Source: Nipponacmea schrenckii | Taxonomy: Eukaryota > Mollusca > Gastropoda > Lottiidae | Assembly: GCA_030562195.1 (NCBI GenBank) | Contig: JAUJPP010000005.1 | Span: 23,175,106 to 23,239,105 of the forward strand | Length of the DNA stretch: 64,000 nt | Direction: 5' to 3' | Shown here: piece by piece, positions 12,301 through 32,172 of the stretch | Position numbering within the stretch: position 1 is the stretch's first letter | Layout: every line of letters starts with the position of its first letter | Notes under the pieces: model-generated | The model's database searches: none | The model's input: the letters and a program-made list of their open reading frames with translations, nothing else | Told to the model about the DNA's origin: nothing | Made by a program: the position numbers and the translations under genes

Positions 12301-13062
12301 TATCTCCCATATGACCGGTTCCAAATGTTCGGTTTTTTCTTGCTGCAAACAATTCTGATTCTAATTTTTCTAAATTAGTTTGAGCTTCAACCAGTCAGAA
12401 ACATACTTAGGTTTTATTTTAAGTGGGGATCATTGTGTACAGAAAAATAATATAGACCTAATAAGGCCAACTTTGTCCTTTAAAGGAATATAAAGGTCAA
12501 AGTCCATAACGACACACTTGACTGATTATACTTATACTAGTTATATATCAAAAATGTAGTCCCCTAAAAAATGTATATGTTTACAGAGCAAGGCTATAAA
12601 GCTTTTTGTATAACCTGTCTTTTGTAGTTTTGGTTCTATGAGCTAGATATAGATCTTTGGACATGCAAAAATCAAAGGCACCGGATTCTGGTGTATTAAT
12701 ACACTATAACTTTATATGATTTTTTTTTTACCAGAATCTGGTGCCTGTGGCAAAAATGGGGCCATAAAGTTTTTACTGAAAACTGCATCTGTGGGCCAGT
12801 GTTAAATACTAAATACAATTCAAAGTCAGGAACAAGTAAAACTGTGGTTGAACTATTTATTTCTGATAGCACATCATAGAGTAGGCCTATAGATTTCTAG
12901 CATTAGGCCTACTAAGCCTTCCCTACCCTATACTACTGTGCAAGGGAATAAGCATAAATTCTAAAGCTTTTTTACCTTAATCATGTCAAGGGGTTGACCC
13001 ACACTAACGCAGCAAACACCTCCAAAACCACCAGCAATAAAGTCTTTAATAGCGCTCGGCAT
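9310..13062 (-). CDS. SLC25A20: Mitochondrial carnitine/acylcarnitine carrier, 8 exons
   Basis: SLC25A20 (CACT) exchanges acylcarnitines for free carnitine across the inner mitochondrial membrane, feeding beta-oxidation. Exons in transcript order: 13062-12976, 12249-12157, 11682-11555, 11390-11300, 11077-10878, 10495-10386, 10192-10068, 9372-9310. All junctions are GT-AG and phases agree, giving 298 residues (human 301). Three carrier repeats each show PX[DE]XX[KR]: [22 protein letters not shown] and [15 protein letters not shown]-typical strings include [41 protein letters not shown] and [13 protein letters not shown]; the C terminus is NYLAPNM. The start at 13062 ([12 protein letters not shown]) aligns with the family; the open frame runs further upstream to 13155 but that part is unlike carriers and is read as 5' UTR. 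Confidence 0.95.
9508..9859 (+). mobile_element. Full-length tRNA-derived SINE with target-site duplication
   Basis: The head (9508 onwards) resembles a tRNA: an A-box-like GTGGATCAGTGGGTTAGACG and a B box GGTTCAATCC at 9559-9568. The body is unrelated to tRNA and the tail reads AGTAGGACATAAAACTCCAT followed by TTCATTTCATTT. AAATGTTATT flanks it at both ends (9491-9500 and 9861-9870), a direct repeat expected of LINE-mediated insertion. It lies in the last SLC25A20 intron, opposite in strand to the gene. Related tails occur at 17595-17775, 32045-32172 and 51575-51628. The open frame at 9493-9810 is the element itself. Confidence 0.85.
12677..12745. repeat. Short inverted repeat (hairpin) in SLC25A20 intron 1
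   Basis: GGCACCGGATTCTGGT pairs with ACCAGAATCTGGTGCC across a spacer of about 37 AT-rich bases, with one mismatch. It could form a cruciform in DNA or a stem in the transcript, or be a tiny MITE. Confidence 0.7.
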
Positions 13063-13506
13063 TTTGCTTTTTCTGGTCTCAGCTGTTAGCAGACGATAGC
13101 AACAATTGATGTTTTGACTATTCCAACCTTGTCGTCCACTGCTCCAGTACAACAAGTTTGTGTACCTTGATAGTAGTCTCTTTTAACCAGACCTACACAA
13201 TAATATTATACTCTTATATAAGATTTAGGACTTGTTAATACCATCTCACTCAGCAATAAAAAAAAACATAAAACGAACACATATTGAGTAAAAACGTTGA
13301 ATCAAATCAGAGGTTATAAGATACAGATCTGAGCCAGTGTTGATAGTAGACCTAAAATCGGAAAAAATCAGTCCCATTTTGATTGTGAGAAAACAGAAGA
13401 CTAAACTAATTCTATCATTTCTTTTCGTCACATTATTTGATATTTCTGAATTTAAGTGTTGCACTTCACTTCCGGTGACCGTAAAGAGATAAATTTCGTC
13501 AAAGTC
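13063..13506. promoter_or_regulatory. Bidirectional promoter region, SLC25A20 / DLD
   Basis: The 444 bases between the divergent start codons hold both 5' UTRs and presumably both promoters. ACTTCCGG (13468-13475), an ETS-type motif, sits 32 bases before the DLD ATG. The two genes encode mitochondrial oxidative functions, so co-regulation is plausible but inferred. The open frame at 13246-13464 on the minus strand is not supported as coding. Confidence 0.55.
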
Positions 13507-21979
<8,473 letters not shown>

Positions 21980-22530
21980 TTAGAAATCTTCTGGCATATG
22001 TTAAGAGTGTTTGTTTCATGGAGTGATTGAAGTAGATACCTAGATCATAATTGTAGAAACATGGATTACATTTGACCTGTGATTTTGTTTTGAATAATGA
22101 TGCTGGTATTTATCTCAACACTTTTATGTGTTTGTTCATGAAAACATGATAAATTTTCAGTTATTTAAGAGAATATTTTTAAAATTGTAATACTGAATCT
22201 CTATTAGTTAATTTTGGTCTGTTGAGTTAAGTTTTGGTACATGTACATGAAATTGAATTTGGGTCAAATGTTGTAGTAAAGAGAACTTATTAAAGCCAGA
22301 ATCCAAGAAATTGATTTGGTATGTGCAAATAGATTGTAAAGTATACACTAACAAATTTTACTATCACTATTGATAAGGTATACTTCAACCACTGAATAAT
22401 ATATGCACATTTTCAAGTACAGAAATTCAGAACATGTATTTTAAAATATTAGTATTGACCAACATTTGTTATTTTGTGTTATAGAATTGTAAGAAATAAT
22501 TTAATTTGTACAATATGTATTATAAAAAAA

Positions 22531-22536
22531 AATAAA
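22531..22536 (+). terminator. Probable DLD polyadenylation signal
   Basis: AATAAA 552 bases after the DLD stop, the first canonical signal in the 3' flank. Confidence 0.55.
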
Positions 22537-22539
22537 GTG

Positions 22540-23132
22540 ATTCAAACTGATGTATTTCATTTCAAAAACATACAATTTTGCTTTAAGTGAATTAAACTGC
22601 AAATGTATAGGGTCCTGGATTAATTATTCAGATGTGTATACCATTGCAAAGATATGGATGGTCCCCAAGATGAGACAACAAATTGTTCTGGAAGCAAAAC
22701 TGGTTGGTCATCCAGGATATCCTGATTATTACAACAGTGCATCCAGTGTAGCAAAATATGTCCTGTGAAGCATATGAAGCACATAAAACAAAAAGTATAT
22801 AGTTGGCTGCTCAGAGAAGAAAAGGGACAGGACTGACACAATTCCTGTTTTAATGAAAATAACATACACTTCCCCTTTAAAACAGACATTTTGTGATCAA
22901 TTTTTATAACCTTACCTAACAATTACATTACTCTAGTAGTCGTAGATGCAAGGTCAATAAGAAGCCTGTTATCTATGCTGATTAAAAAAAAAAGTTCATT
23001 AAAGACACTATTTCATAAAAAAATATTTAATATCACAGCTTTGAATACATATATACAAAAAAAAATATCACTTCTCTTCCAATTTTTCATTTCAGATTTT
23101 CATATTTTGAAATTATTTCCCTTTAACTTCTG
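22540..23132. other. Intergenic, convergent DLD / LRRC23
   Basis: No gene recognised. TTTAAT at 23026-23031 reads ATTAAA on the minus strand and could be the LRRC23 poly(A) signal. The overlapping small frames at 22550-22922 on both strands show no protein features. Confidence 0.45.
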
Positions 23133-26100
23133 TTAATTTTCTTCATCACCAGACTGAATAACTTCTTCATTCTACAAAGGTAACATGTTATTTTATTACT
23201 TCATTTTTCAGTTAACAGCAACAGATAGTTATTAAGGCAACAATTTTTTTTATCAAATGTAATAAATGCCAAACAGATGAGATGTGAATAATAATATATT
23301 TTGTCCCTTTTTAAAAAAAAATGATGAAAAACCTACTCCTTCATTTGCTTCTGCTTCTAATCGTCTATGTTCAAAAATTTCTTCTGCTTCTGTTCTTTCC
23401 TCTTCAGTATATTCATCTTTATCTAGTCTCTCTAATTTTCTTAATGCAATTAATATTTCTAATCTATAGTCATCTTCTTCTGATACTGGATTCTCTACAA
23501 AATAAAATAAAACTTTGCACTCTGTTTGAATTTGAATTTTTTTTTTCATTTTTTTTTTTTTGCTTTAAAATGCATTTAAAGGGCTTTTTCAAATGAATTA
23601 TTTTAGAACTTACCTGACATAACTAAAGCTCGTAACATAGGTAAACATTTGAGTTTAGCAACTTCTTTAGCAGAGGTTATATTGTTACCCCTACAAAAAT
23701 AATCATAAAATGTTGATAAAAGTTTTGATAAAATATAGTTGTTGTTGCACTCGATATACCGTACACTAAAAATGAAACATTTTCAAAATCATGAGGATGA
23801 AGATAAATTCGATGTCTGGTTCAATCTGAATACATGTAATTTAACATAGTAAATATTTTGTTCCCAATCGGATATTAAGGTTTCCAGATTTTCAGTAACT
23901 GGATGAACATGGCTCCACTGTACTAAAAATATATCTTATAAGTCAAAACAAAAACTGCAATATTCTGTTAAGTGCAATATTAATTTCTATATTGCTTACA
24001 ATTCAACTTGTCTTAAGGAGATTCCTATTTAATATATACACTTTACAAACCTCAAGTTGATGTACTGTAAAAGTTTTTGACTGTCAGAAAAACCATCTAA
24101 ATTCTCTAATTGGTTATCTCTCAAATGCATAGTGGTTAAACTTGTTAATCTGCCTAATCCTTCTAATTTCTTTAATACATTAGCACCCTAAATCAAAAAC
24201 AGTATCCTATTTATTAAACAAATTAAATGTGAATGCAGCAAATCCCATTTATTTGAGAATAGTTGTGCATATAGAATTCTAATAACTTGATGGTCACAAA
24301 AGGAAATTTACCTTAAATTAGAGCATGAAATGATCAAATTTTTGAATATAATTGAAAAAGCATTAAATTTGTGAAACTTATATTGAATTTCAAAAAAGAT
24401 GTACAGATATCTAGTAGCAAATGGATTATCACCAACTGCTAAAAACTTGGCATCACTGACCCATTTTGCAAATGTTGAAAAAAATAACTTTAGTTCAACC
24501 AACTAGTTTTTTTTAATATGCACACGATCCATTATTAGAATGCTTTGAGTACCCTGTCTACCTGAGGCAATTTTTATCATTGGCATAATTTCATTTAATT
24601 GTGGAAATATTGTGCCTAAGAGAGTCTTTTGCATCAACAATAGAACAGACTATACTAGAGAGGACATTAGCTAATATAATAACTTACCAAGAAAAGATTT
24701 TTAAGATTTGGTAAATAAATTCCATCTGTAGATTCAAGTTTATTACCACGTAATTCAAGAGTATGCAATCTTCCCAACTTCGATGAGTCTAATCCAGTCA
24801 CACTTGATATGTTATTATCTAAAATCATGAAAAAAAACAAGATGTAAAAATACAATCAATGGTTTCTACAAATGAAAAACCTTCTACACGTGTTATACTA
24901 TACGCACATCACACCCAATATTTCTTGTCATAATTTATTTTATTTTCATTTCTGACCTGACTATAAAATCACACAATACCCTTTTAAACTATTCAATTAT
25001 TATACTAATTCAGTGAATACTTACAATTTAAAGAAAGATGCTCCAACATGGGATGACTAACACCTTCTGTTGTTTGAATTTTATTGTGATTAAAACTGGC
25101 AATCTGTAAAAATGGCATTTCTGCTAATTTTGCACTAGTTAACAGATTTTCGTCTGCTTTTAAAGTGAGCAAATGTGTCAAGGAACTGAGTGGTGAAATA
25201 TCTTTCAAATTGTTTTTACTAACATCAATGTAGCGTAAATGAATAAAATTCTTCAATATTTCCAAATCAGTTATTTCTCTGAAAAAATAAAAAATTAATG
25301 AATAGAAGCAGTTTATAATTTAATATGATTTATTAAAAATGCATAAGCTTACTGAAATATTTTTTGGAAGAGATTGTAATAAAGTGTAAAGCGTACGTCT
25401 GGGTCAAAAAGCCTGCAACAGTAGTTACATTTGAGGTGGTTTAGAATAAGCGGCACAGTAAACAAAAACCTGAATTCTTACTTTTCATGGATATCGAGAC
25501 GAACATAAGCATGTGCTAAACCATCACCAGTCTTACAAATCAGTGATAATCCTTCCGAAACTATTTCTAGTGTTAATGGATTATCAGGAGGACCCTACAA
25601 TATTCAAACAAAAAGAAATATACAAGGCAATTACAGATAAATAATTATTTATAAGCTTATATAGAAGATAGCTTGCCAGGCAAGGTAACATACACCCAAT
25701 TCAGCAAACAGTATATTCCATGTTTTTTCATTTAATCCAGGGCAATAACTCATAAACCGACATCTGGAATCGCACCATTTTTTTAACTGTCCGAGATGTT
25801 TATTATTTAATCCAAGTTTCATTCAAATCGGATAAAACTACAGCTTCTATTGCGTACACAAGTAAATTTTAACATTTTCTCTTTAATCATGGGCAATAAC
25901 TCATAAACAGCATCTGGCGAGACATTATCAAGATGAATACACATACCAAGTTTCATTCAAATCGGATAAAAACTATAGCTTCTATTGCGTACACAAGTAC
26001 ACTTTAACGTTTTTTCACTTAATCAAGGGCCATAACTCATAAACCGACATCTGGAATCGTGCCATTTTCGAATGTGTCTGAGATATTATCAAGATGAATA

Positions 26101-27126
26101 CACATGCCAAGTTTCATTAAAATCGGATGCAAACTATAGCTTCTATTGTGTACACAAGTAAAAATTAACGTTTTTTCATTTAATCAAGGGCCATAACTCA
26201 TAAACCGACATCTGGAATCGTGCCATTTTCGAACTTGTCCGAGATATTATCAAGATGAATACACATACCAAGTTTCATTCAAATCGGATGAAAACTACAG
26301 CTTCTATTGCGTACACAAGTAAATTTTAACATTTTTTCATTTAATGAAGGGCCCAAACTCATAAACCGACATCTGGAATCATGCCATTTTCGAACTTGTC
26401 CGAGATATTATTAAGATTAACACATACTAAGTTTCATTCAAATCAGATGAAAACTAAAGCTTCTATTGCGTACACAAGTAAATTTCAACATTTTCATGTG
26501 GGCGTATAAAAACTATAGATGGTACCGGGTATATATAAAAAGCTAGGAAGCATAATATGTGTTCTTTTCAAGAAGAAATTAATGCAGTATTATTAATATT
26601 GACTAGTTTGTTATACCCTTATGTTAAATATATAGGCCTAGGCCTAATTAAGCTACAGTTCAGGCAGAAGCCAACCATTTCACTCTCACTAAATTTAACC
26701 ATAGACTCTATAAGGTTTTCACATAGTTGACATAAGATGATTATGTTGGATAGGCCCTAGTGGCTAGACTTCATACACTGCTTTTGTGCTGCCTTATCAT
26801 GTTCTGGGTCTTGGCAAACAAGACATAGAAATAGAATATTATTACCAGTAATAATAGGCATAGAATCTACTTACTAATACCGTACTTGATTCGTCTACCT
26901 TTTTGTGTGATATAAAAATTGTTTTTTTTTTTAATTTATAATTGAAAGAAATAAGCCTTATTCTATGTAAGATTTTTGTTACCTCCTCTTCCTCGACTTC
27001 TTCTTCCTCATTTTCCGGTTTATCTTCGTTTTCTTGTTCAGGTTCTTCTTCTTGTTGTTCTTCCATATCCATATCATCTTCTCCTTCCGCAGTTTCTTCA
27101 CCATAGGTTTCTTCAGTGTCGGACAT
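23133..27126 (-). CDS. LRRC23: Leucine-rich repeat protein LRRC23, 8 exons
   Basis: LRRC23 is a leucine-rich repeat protein of the radial spoke 3 head in cilia and sperm flagella. Exons in transcript order: 27126-26983, 25594-25482, 25278-25025, 24818-24688, 24187-24051, 23690-23614, 23494-23337, 23171-23133. Phases agree and give 350 residues (human 343). Residues 1-48 are very acidic (start MSDTEETYGEE). Then comes EGLSLICKTGDGLAHAYVRL, a family hallmark, followed by about eight LRRs such as LRYIDVSKNNLKDISPLSSL, LHTLELRGNKLESTDGIYLP and LTTMHLRDNQL. The LRR cap reads SENPVSEEDDYRLEILIALR then KLERLDK, and the C terminus is EEVIQSGDEEN. For exon 7 the donor GTAGGT at 23336 is chosen because the alternative 4 bases on would hit a stop. 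MSDTEE at 27126 is preferred to an upstream in-frame ATG at 27153. Confidence 0.93.
25665..26506 (-). mobile_element. Pearl-like element with a different core, LRRC23 intron 1
   Basis: Read on the minus strand it begins TTTTTATACGCCCACATGAA and ends with GGGTGTATGTTACCTTGCC then TGGCAAGCTATCTTC, the same ends as 128-2226. The core is different: about five copies of a roughly 155-bp unit (plus-strand landmarks CCGACATCTGGAATCG, GAGATATTATCAAGATGAAT, AAGTTTCATTCAAATCGGAT). Shared with the other core are GAAACTTGGT and GAGTTAT(T/G)GCCCTTG. The CCGT microsatellite is missing. It is in the same orientation as LRRC23. Confidence 0.75.
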
Positions 27127-27286
27127 TGTCGATAATACAGTTACAGACACCAATTCAAAAACAATCGGAGTGATCTATATTCAATCTTCAGTTACGGTTA
27201 ATAATAAGTCGTTAAGCAAATCACGAAATTCACTTGTTTCTGACAGATGATTGTTTACAATATGGCGTCCGTTTCTATAGATACGC
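27127..27286. promoter_or_regulatory. LRRC23 promoter region with possible divergent first exon
   Basis: Upstream of the LRRC23 start. On the plus strand ATATGGCGTCCGTTTCTATA then GATACGC|GTGAGT (ATG at 27262, donor at 27287) could be the first coding exon of a divergent gene (MASVSIDT...). No following exon was found on the plus strand before castor. The call is weak. Confidence 0.3.
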
Positions 27287-28984
27287 GTGAGTAGTCAATT
27301 GTTAGAAGCATTGTTAAGCTAAAAAAAAAGAAGTTTGTGGACCTGTAAGGTAATGGTTATGACTCTTATATATTATTGATACTAGTTTGATTTTCATGTT
27401 CTGGGATCAATCATTATTAATCCTTTAAAATAACATTTTATTCTGAAAATGAATAAAAAACGTAATTTCTCGTGAGATAAAACGTGGTTAGCAGGAGATT
27501 GAAAAAGAGGAATGACCGGCAAAATGATCTTCTACTTGCAAAAATGTCCTTAAAAGTTGAAAATTAAAAATAAGTGCTTGGAAAGAGAGTGCTTGGAAAG
27601 AGAAATGTTGATTCTGGTTCTCGTATTAGAAAGTTTCAATGGCATACTGTAATGGCCTTGTCACTACTGTTATATATTATAGATAGGCCTGCCTTAACTA
27701 TTGGTGGAGCCCAATCATTATCAGTAGGCTACGGTAGGCAGATAGACTGTCAATGAGAGTAAATGAGTCAGTGATCTTAAGTCGATGCCAATCACGATAA
27801 TGATTCATTAGGCATAATATATCTAGGCTTAGGCCAGATCTATACTTTTCTGTCTAAAAAAGTGCAAATGCAAGTTCGGCCCAGCTATAGATCTACTTTT
27901 TCATTCAAACAAACTCATTAATTTTAGAAGTTGGTTAAACTTGACAGAAATTTGAAGATCATGTTGGAATTACATCTAGGCTAGGCCTATGCCATTTTGT
28001 GACAATTTATTTCTTTAAAGCTTTAAAGAATATTGAAAATGCCACATCTCCCATCTTGTCTCTCCTTCACAGCTTCAGAAATTTTTGTAGGCCTGTAGTA
28101 TAGATCTAGTTAGCCTAATTGAATTCAAGGAATTTTCCAATATTTTTAACATCTTGAACTACAGCCTCTTTTTTTTTTTTAGCTAATTTTCAATGCCCAT
28201 GAAGTAAAGTCTTGGGTACAATATGTGCATTTTCCATGCATTCTGATGCTTTTGGCTGTAAAAATGTTGTTAGCCTAGCCAGGCTACATATTAATGTTTA
28301 TATCAACGCAAAAATATTCTAAAACTAATAGTAGATGTAGATCTACTATATTATGAGTCTGATATTTCAATTCTCTTTTAAAAAAACAAAAGAAATAATT
28401 AAAACTTTTGACTTTGCTTAGATAGTATTAAAAGAATAAAATTGTTTGTGATTTGAATTGATGCTATAGTGATATTTTTTGAAAATATCTGACTGGACTA
28501 TTATTGCCTGACTAAAGATTGAAGTAGAGTCAGGTAAATAATATACCTGGTATTACTATGGTGTCAGGTAACATTAAAGATTTATTTAACCAATACTTAT
28601 TGATCTCTGCCCTTACTTCAAGTTTGGTTATTTTGGTTTCTATAGTAACCTTGTCTACCTTATACTACCAATAACTTGAATAAAAGGCAATAAAAGTCCA
28701 TTGTTTATTTTTTATTGTTTATTCACTCAGTCAATATCTTTTTTTTCATTCTTTCAATACAAATTACAGAGAACTGTGTATATAAATGAATTTCTGTTGT
28801 CATAACAACCAATCTAATTTAGTTATTTTGATTGATCACTATTCAGTGCAAACTTGGAACCAGTTCCTGATTTCTGAATAGAACACTATTATCACATATG
28901 ATGCAATAAAAAAAATTTACAGATCCAATTAAGTTTGTTAAGATTTTCAAATTATGAGATATTTTACAATTTGACAAGTAAAGC

Positions 28985-29385
28985 CTTACGCTACTCTGGA
29001 ATTATAATGCGGTCTTATATTGTCGCCACCCCTGTCTGTCCATCAGTCGGTCCGTCCACAAATGCTTGTAAACGCATAGAAACTACATTCATTTGATTTG
29101 AATGAAATTTGGTGTGATCTTTTTTATTTCTGAGATCTTGAACACGCTCCATATTGACGATTTTCAGATGAACAATGTTGAGTTATTGCCCTTGACTTAG
29201 TCCAAACACATGAAAATTAGCTGATGAACTCAATAAGGACTAGCTGTCATCTGATTTGAATGAAATTTGGTGTGAACATTTATATTGATGAGATCTTGGA
29301 TTAGGCCAAAATAATGTTAGAGTTTCTGCCTGTGAACAGAAAATATGCTTTACAGTAGGCGTATCTTGCTAGGCAACCGATGGTT
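28985..29385 (+). mobile_element. Decayed pearl-like element
   Basis: Left part: GCGGTCTTATATTGTCGCCA then CCCCTGTCTGTCC...GTCCGTCC, as at 128. Two cores follow with TTTGAATGAAATTTGGTGTG (about 29095 and 29259) and GAGTTATTGCCCTTG. The right part, AGTAGGCGTATCTTGCTAGG then CAACC, matches the family's right end. Short and diverged. Confidence 0.6.
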
Positions 29386-32044
29386 TGAGATTAATGTCCT
29401 GTCAGGTTTTCTGTCTTTGTATGTTACCAATTTTTTGGGGTTTTTTTTAATTATGAAAAATAAAAAACAGAAACTCACAATTAACTGATTTTGGGGTAAA
29501 TATAACAATTCTACACATTGATTAAACTGGAAATTGTATATTTTGTATCGGGCATGTGGTAATATACATAAAATATAGATATTGGTGTACGTGCATAGGT
29601 GCATAAAGAAAAATAATAATAGTTATGTTTGAGAATTATTAACAATAAATGGATTAAAGAATATAATTATTTCATGTTGTCATAGGTTACTTTACAAAAT
29701 AAAGGGAAATACTGCATTTTAAACATATTATATAATAAGATTTTATTAATGACTACCAACATATTATTATAAATATCAATATAGGGAATTCAAATATAAA
29801 AGCCACATGATAGACCCAAATTTGCATTTGTGTAGAATTTTTTTTGAATTGTTGAATGATTTAATAAAACCTTGCACCCATTTCATGTTTAGTTTAGTGT
29901 GTTTTGTTTATGATTATATTCAGCTATATAAGTATATTTTGTAAAGATAAAGTAGTTTTATATACATATTATGTATTATAAGAGTTGTTAGGCTGGATTG
30001 TAGATATCAGTTTAAGTATTACCTTGGGAACCAAACTTTTGTTTGATTAACCCCAATCTATAATATCATATTGTAACTTCAAATATTTCCTATCAATTCA
30101 CTTTATCATGACTATATGGGCTTACAGGTAAGTTAAGAAATTATTTAACAATTTATTTTAAGATTTTATATCATTCATATCAAAAGAATTAGGGAAAGTA
30201 AGAATTTTTAAGTCAACTATGGCTATGCAAAATTTCTTTGAATACAGATTTATTTTTGGTTCAGAGCTTATCTTTATCTACCCTGGTCATGACTTAGAAT
30301 TTTCCGTAGATTCGTGTACATTTATTTATTTTGCAAATCTGTTCTTTTATTTTTATTTTTTTGAAAAATGAGATGTATAGATATTTAAGTGCTGTTCAAT
30401 GTAAGGTTGTTAGAGAGAGCAATCATCTTGATAGAAGTTGATGATACAAGTCAGTTTGTTATAATATTGATGTCTATGTTTGATTAGAATTTGATAATTA
30501 TTGGAATTCCTGGGAATGAGCTTGTACTATTGAATTTGTTTTTAGAAGTTCTGAGAGTAATTTACCTTTCCTGGTGTGCGATTCACCTAAAAAGTAATTC
30601 AGTGTAGATTCATTGATTCTGGTTACTTTCTTTCTTTTATTCACTTTGTTAGTTAAGATATCGTCAGGCGTCATAGCAACCAACTATTATTTATGCATGC
30701 CCTATCTGGTATATTGTGGTTGTTGTCTTGACAACCAATGAATTTGTGGATTATGGGTTATTGGAAGGGACAAGTATTTCCTGGGACAGTCAAGGAAGTA
30801 TTGAGTTAAAGAATGACATCACTCAGGTATTGCTTTATTTAATTGTTTGAACAATATTTAGTTTATTGAACCTTAGTTTATTGTCAATATGATTGAATGT
30901 AATTATATTAGTGCACAAATATAAAATTTCATGTAAAGGAATTCATGGTCAGTTGAGGTCCTATTTGAACCAATGAATTTTGTTAATATAAAAGTAGTTT
31001 TTTGTGCATCTTTAATCTGTGTTATAAGCTCCCTAAAGATATCTGCTTTATTGATGAGTTGCATTTATGACATCAAAATAATACAATGAACATTGTAATT
31101 AATTCAGTGTTGGGTGTCTTTTGAACTTAATCGATAACTTGTAGCCAAGCCAATCAGTAATGGTTTTTATACATTTTACCTTCAAATCCATCTGTGTCTG
31201 AGTGGGAAAGTTAAAAATGAATTTTCATTTCTCGAGGGTGACATATAGAAAAGACATACATGGAAATTGATAGTGAAATTCCTAGTTTGAGGTATTTTTG
31301 AAGGTATTGTGTGTATAGTGCTAAGACTATTCACACATATTCAAGACCTAAAAAATAAATATAATGTTAAGTATACTATCATTAACTATGTGACACTTTC
31401 AATTGTTCTGTTGTTAATTAAGGTTAAATTAACACTTTATTGGTAAACAAATACAAAGTTTAATGTTAATTATCTCCTTCATATCTAATCAATTACATTC
31501 TACCAGTTTCAATTTTCTTTTAATTCCTTTCTAGTATATCATTGCTGATCTTTCTTTTCATTCAAATTCTCAGCATTTGAAAGTATCCTATGGTATTTCT
31601 CAAGTGTACATTACATTGTTCACAAATTTAGATGTGAAATATTTTTTACAGCTTTAATTTTATGAAACTTATATTAAAATATGAATGTTGAATATTTTGG
31701 TTTAAAACATTCGAAAAGATATTTGCATTGCCTATTTTGCAGAATTTGTCTTCAACAAGGATCACTAGTAATTTTGATGTCAATGGATAGGGTTTAGTTT
31801 ACTAATCCTTAGGTTGGTAATAACAAAAGATCAAAGTTATGGATTAACTAACAGGCAATATAACAATAAGTATTAGTATCCTAATTTGTTATTATTTTAT
31901 GTCAGATTACCAAAATTGTTAAGGTGATTATTTTAAAACTCAACTTCTTTTTAAAGATTTTACATGATAATTGTTACAAGAATATATTCTAGCCTATGGC
32001 GATCTGAAAAAACCTATCAGCCTACATTGGTACAGGCTGGACTT

Positions 32045-32172
32045 GTTAAATATCTCGCTACAGTTGGAAAGAGTAAGCTTATGCTACTGTCCTGGCAATA
32101 TTTCCCTCATTGCACACTGCATGACATTGCCTGTCTTCATTAAGCACAGAGTATGATGTAAAAAACTTTTAG
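32045..32172 (+). mobile_element. SINE tail fragment
   Basis: CAGTTGGAAAGAGTAAGCT, CCTGGCAATATTTCCCTCAT then TGCACACTGCATGACATTGCC, and GATGTAAAAAACTTTT match the second half of the SINE at 9508-9859, without the tRNA-like head. Confidence 0.6.

Noticed and set aside
23284..23596. Plus-strand leucine/serine-rich frames
   Set aside because: Antisense shadows of LRRC23 exon 7 and neighbouring T-rich intron.
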